64,000 bases of DNA. Source: Sordariomycetes sp. S80-01Y (lineage: Eukaryota > Ascomycota > Sordariomycetes). The stretch is taken from assembly GCA_037042185.1 (NCBI GenBank), contig JAXQJY010000027.1:2418001-2482000 (forward strand), in the 5' to 3' direction. Below the pieces are notes generated by a model. That model saw only the letters and a list, made by a program, of their open reading frames with translations, did no database searches and was not told where the DNA came from. Numbering within the stretch: the first letter of the stretch is position 1; each line of letters starts with the position of its first letter. Shown here in pieces: positions 63,601 through 64,000 of the stretch. A program made the translations under genes and the position numbers.

Positions 63601-64000
63601 GCAACGCAGCACGATATGATGACTAAAGTGTGAGCTGAGCTTTCTGCAACGGTTTTAGAAAAAGGGTACACTGGTGTTTTTGAGGGTCCATTGCTCTTTG
63701 CGTCTCGTTTCCGTGGACAGGAGCAGACGTCGGTTCGAGGCTTTTGATGAGGATATCTGGCTGGAGACGGATGGAGGTTACTCTAGGTCCAGGTCAAAGA
63801 ATAGCATGATCACCGGCTTTGTTCTATCTGACGATAACGGAATTACGTGAACCACAAACCGCCCCTCCGTCTTGATTTGCGATGTGTTATGTCTTTCCCA
63901 AGCCCGCTGACCGCCCGAACCACGCAGGTCTATGCTAGTTTTACGGTCTATATGGGTTGGCCTCTCTGCAATGCAATTTGCTCCGTCCCCTCCTTGATCA
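63601..64000. other. Right end of the window, no gene seen
   Basis: About 400 nt downstream of eL13, probably 3' UTR and intergenic sequence. Confidence 0.4.

Overview
The window is nuclear DNA of a filamentous ascomycete (Pezizomycotina; most likely a sordariomycete, species not determinable by eye). The reasons are the dense gene spacing, many GT-AG introns of about 43-127 nt (mostly 47-60), two Zn2Cys6 regulators, and the mix of conserved housekeeping genes with lineage-variable secreted enzymes. All exon joins given here were made by hand from splice signals, reading phase and protein-family knowledge. I recognise no transposon, LTR element, virus remnant, CRISPR array, rRNA or tRNA gene.

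Region 1 (1-16.99 kb) is a conserved core. It holds CGI121 (KEOPS), proline dehydrogenase, a Tim17/22-type membrane protein, a small conserved protein, a Ted1/PGAP5-type metallophosphoesterase, a Cys-rich secreted repeat protein, TIM50, a 2EXR/F-box-like protein, VTA1, an ER protein disulfide isomerase and the exosome subunit RRP41. The PDI and RRP41 genes converge with only 4 nt between their stop codons.

Region 2 (17.0-39.9 kb) mixes metabolism, transport and regulation. It holds a zinc alcohol dehydrogenase converging on a secreted FAD-linked oxidase, a TMEM205-like protein, a CSC1/DUF221 channel, a gene-poor 2.3 kb gap, a DHA2-type MFS transporter, UTP11, a short Zn2Cys6 protein with an overlapping uORF, a five-exon GH3 beta-glucosidase, a large Zn2Cys6 regulator and a small SRPBCC-fold protein.

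Region 3 (about 40.5-48.3 kb) reads as an accessory island. Genes are sparse and unfamiliar: a 459-residue coiled-coil protein, a composite C2H2 zinc-finger gene, and two small proteins that share exact spacing of five cysteines and look like diverged members of one unnamed family.

Region 4 (48.3-64 kb) returns to recognisable genes: a membrane-anchored arylsulfotransferase-like protein, a secreted amidohydrolase, mitoribosomal mL50, a small type I membrane protein, class I DAHP synthase, a conserved unknown, a COX14-domain mitochondrial protein and ribosomal protein eL13, whose first coding exon is just the start codon.

Functional themes are mitochondrial biogenesis (TIM50, Tim17-like, COX14-like, mL50, proline dehydrogenase), the secretory pathway (PDI, Ted1-like, VTA1) and RNA/ribosome work (RRP41, UTP11, eL13, CGI121). 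I see no secondary-metabolite backbone gene.
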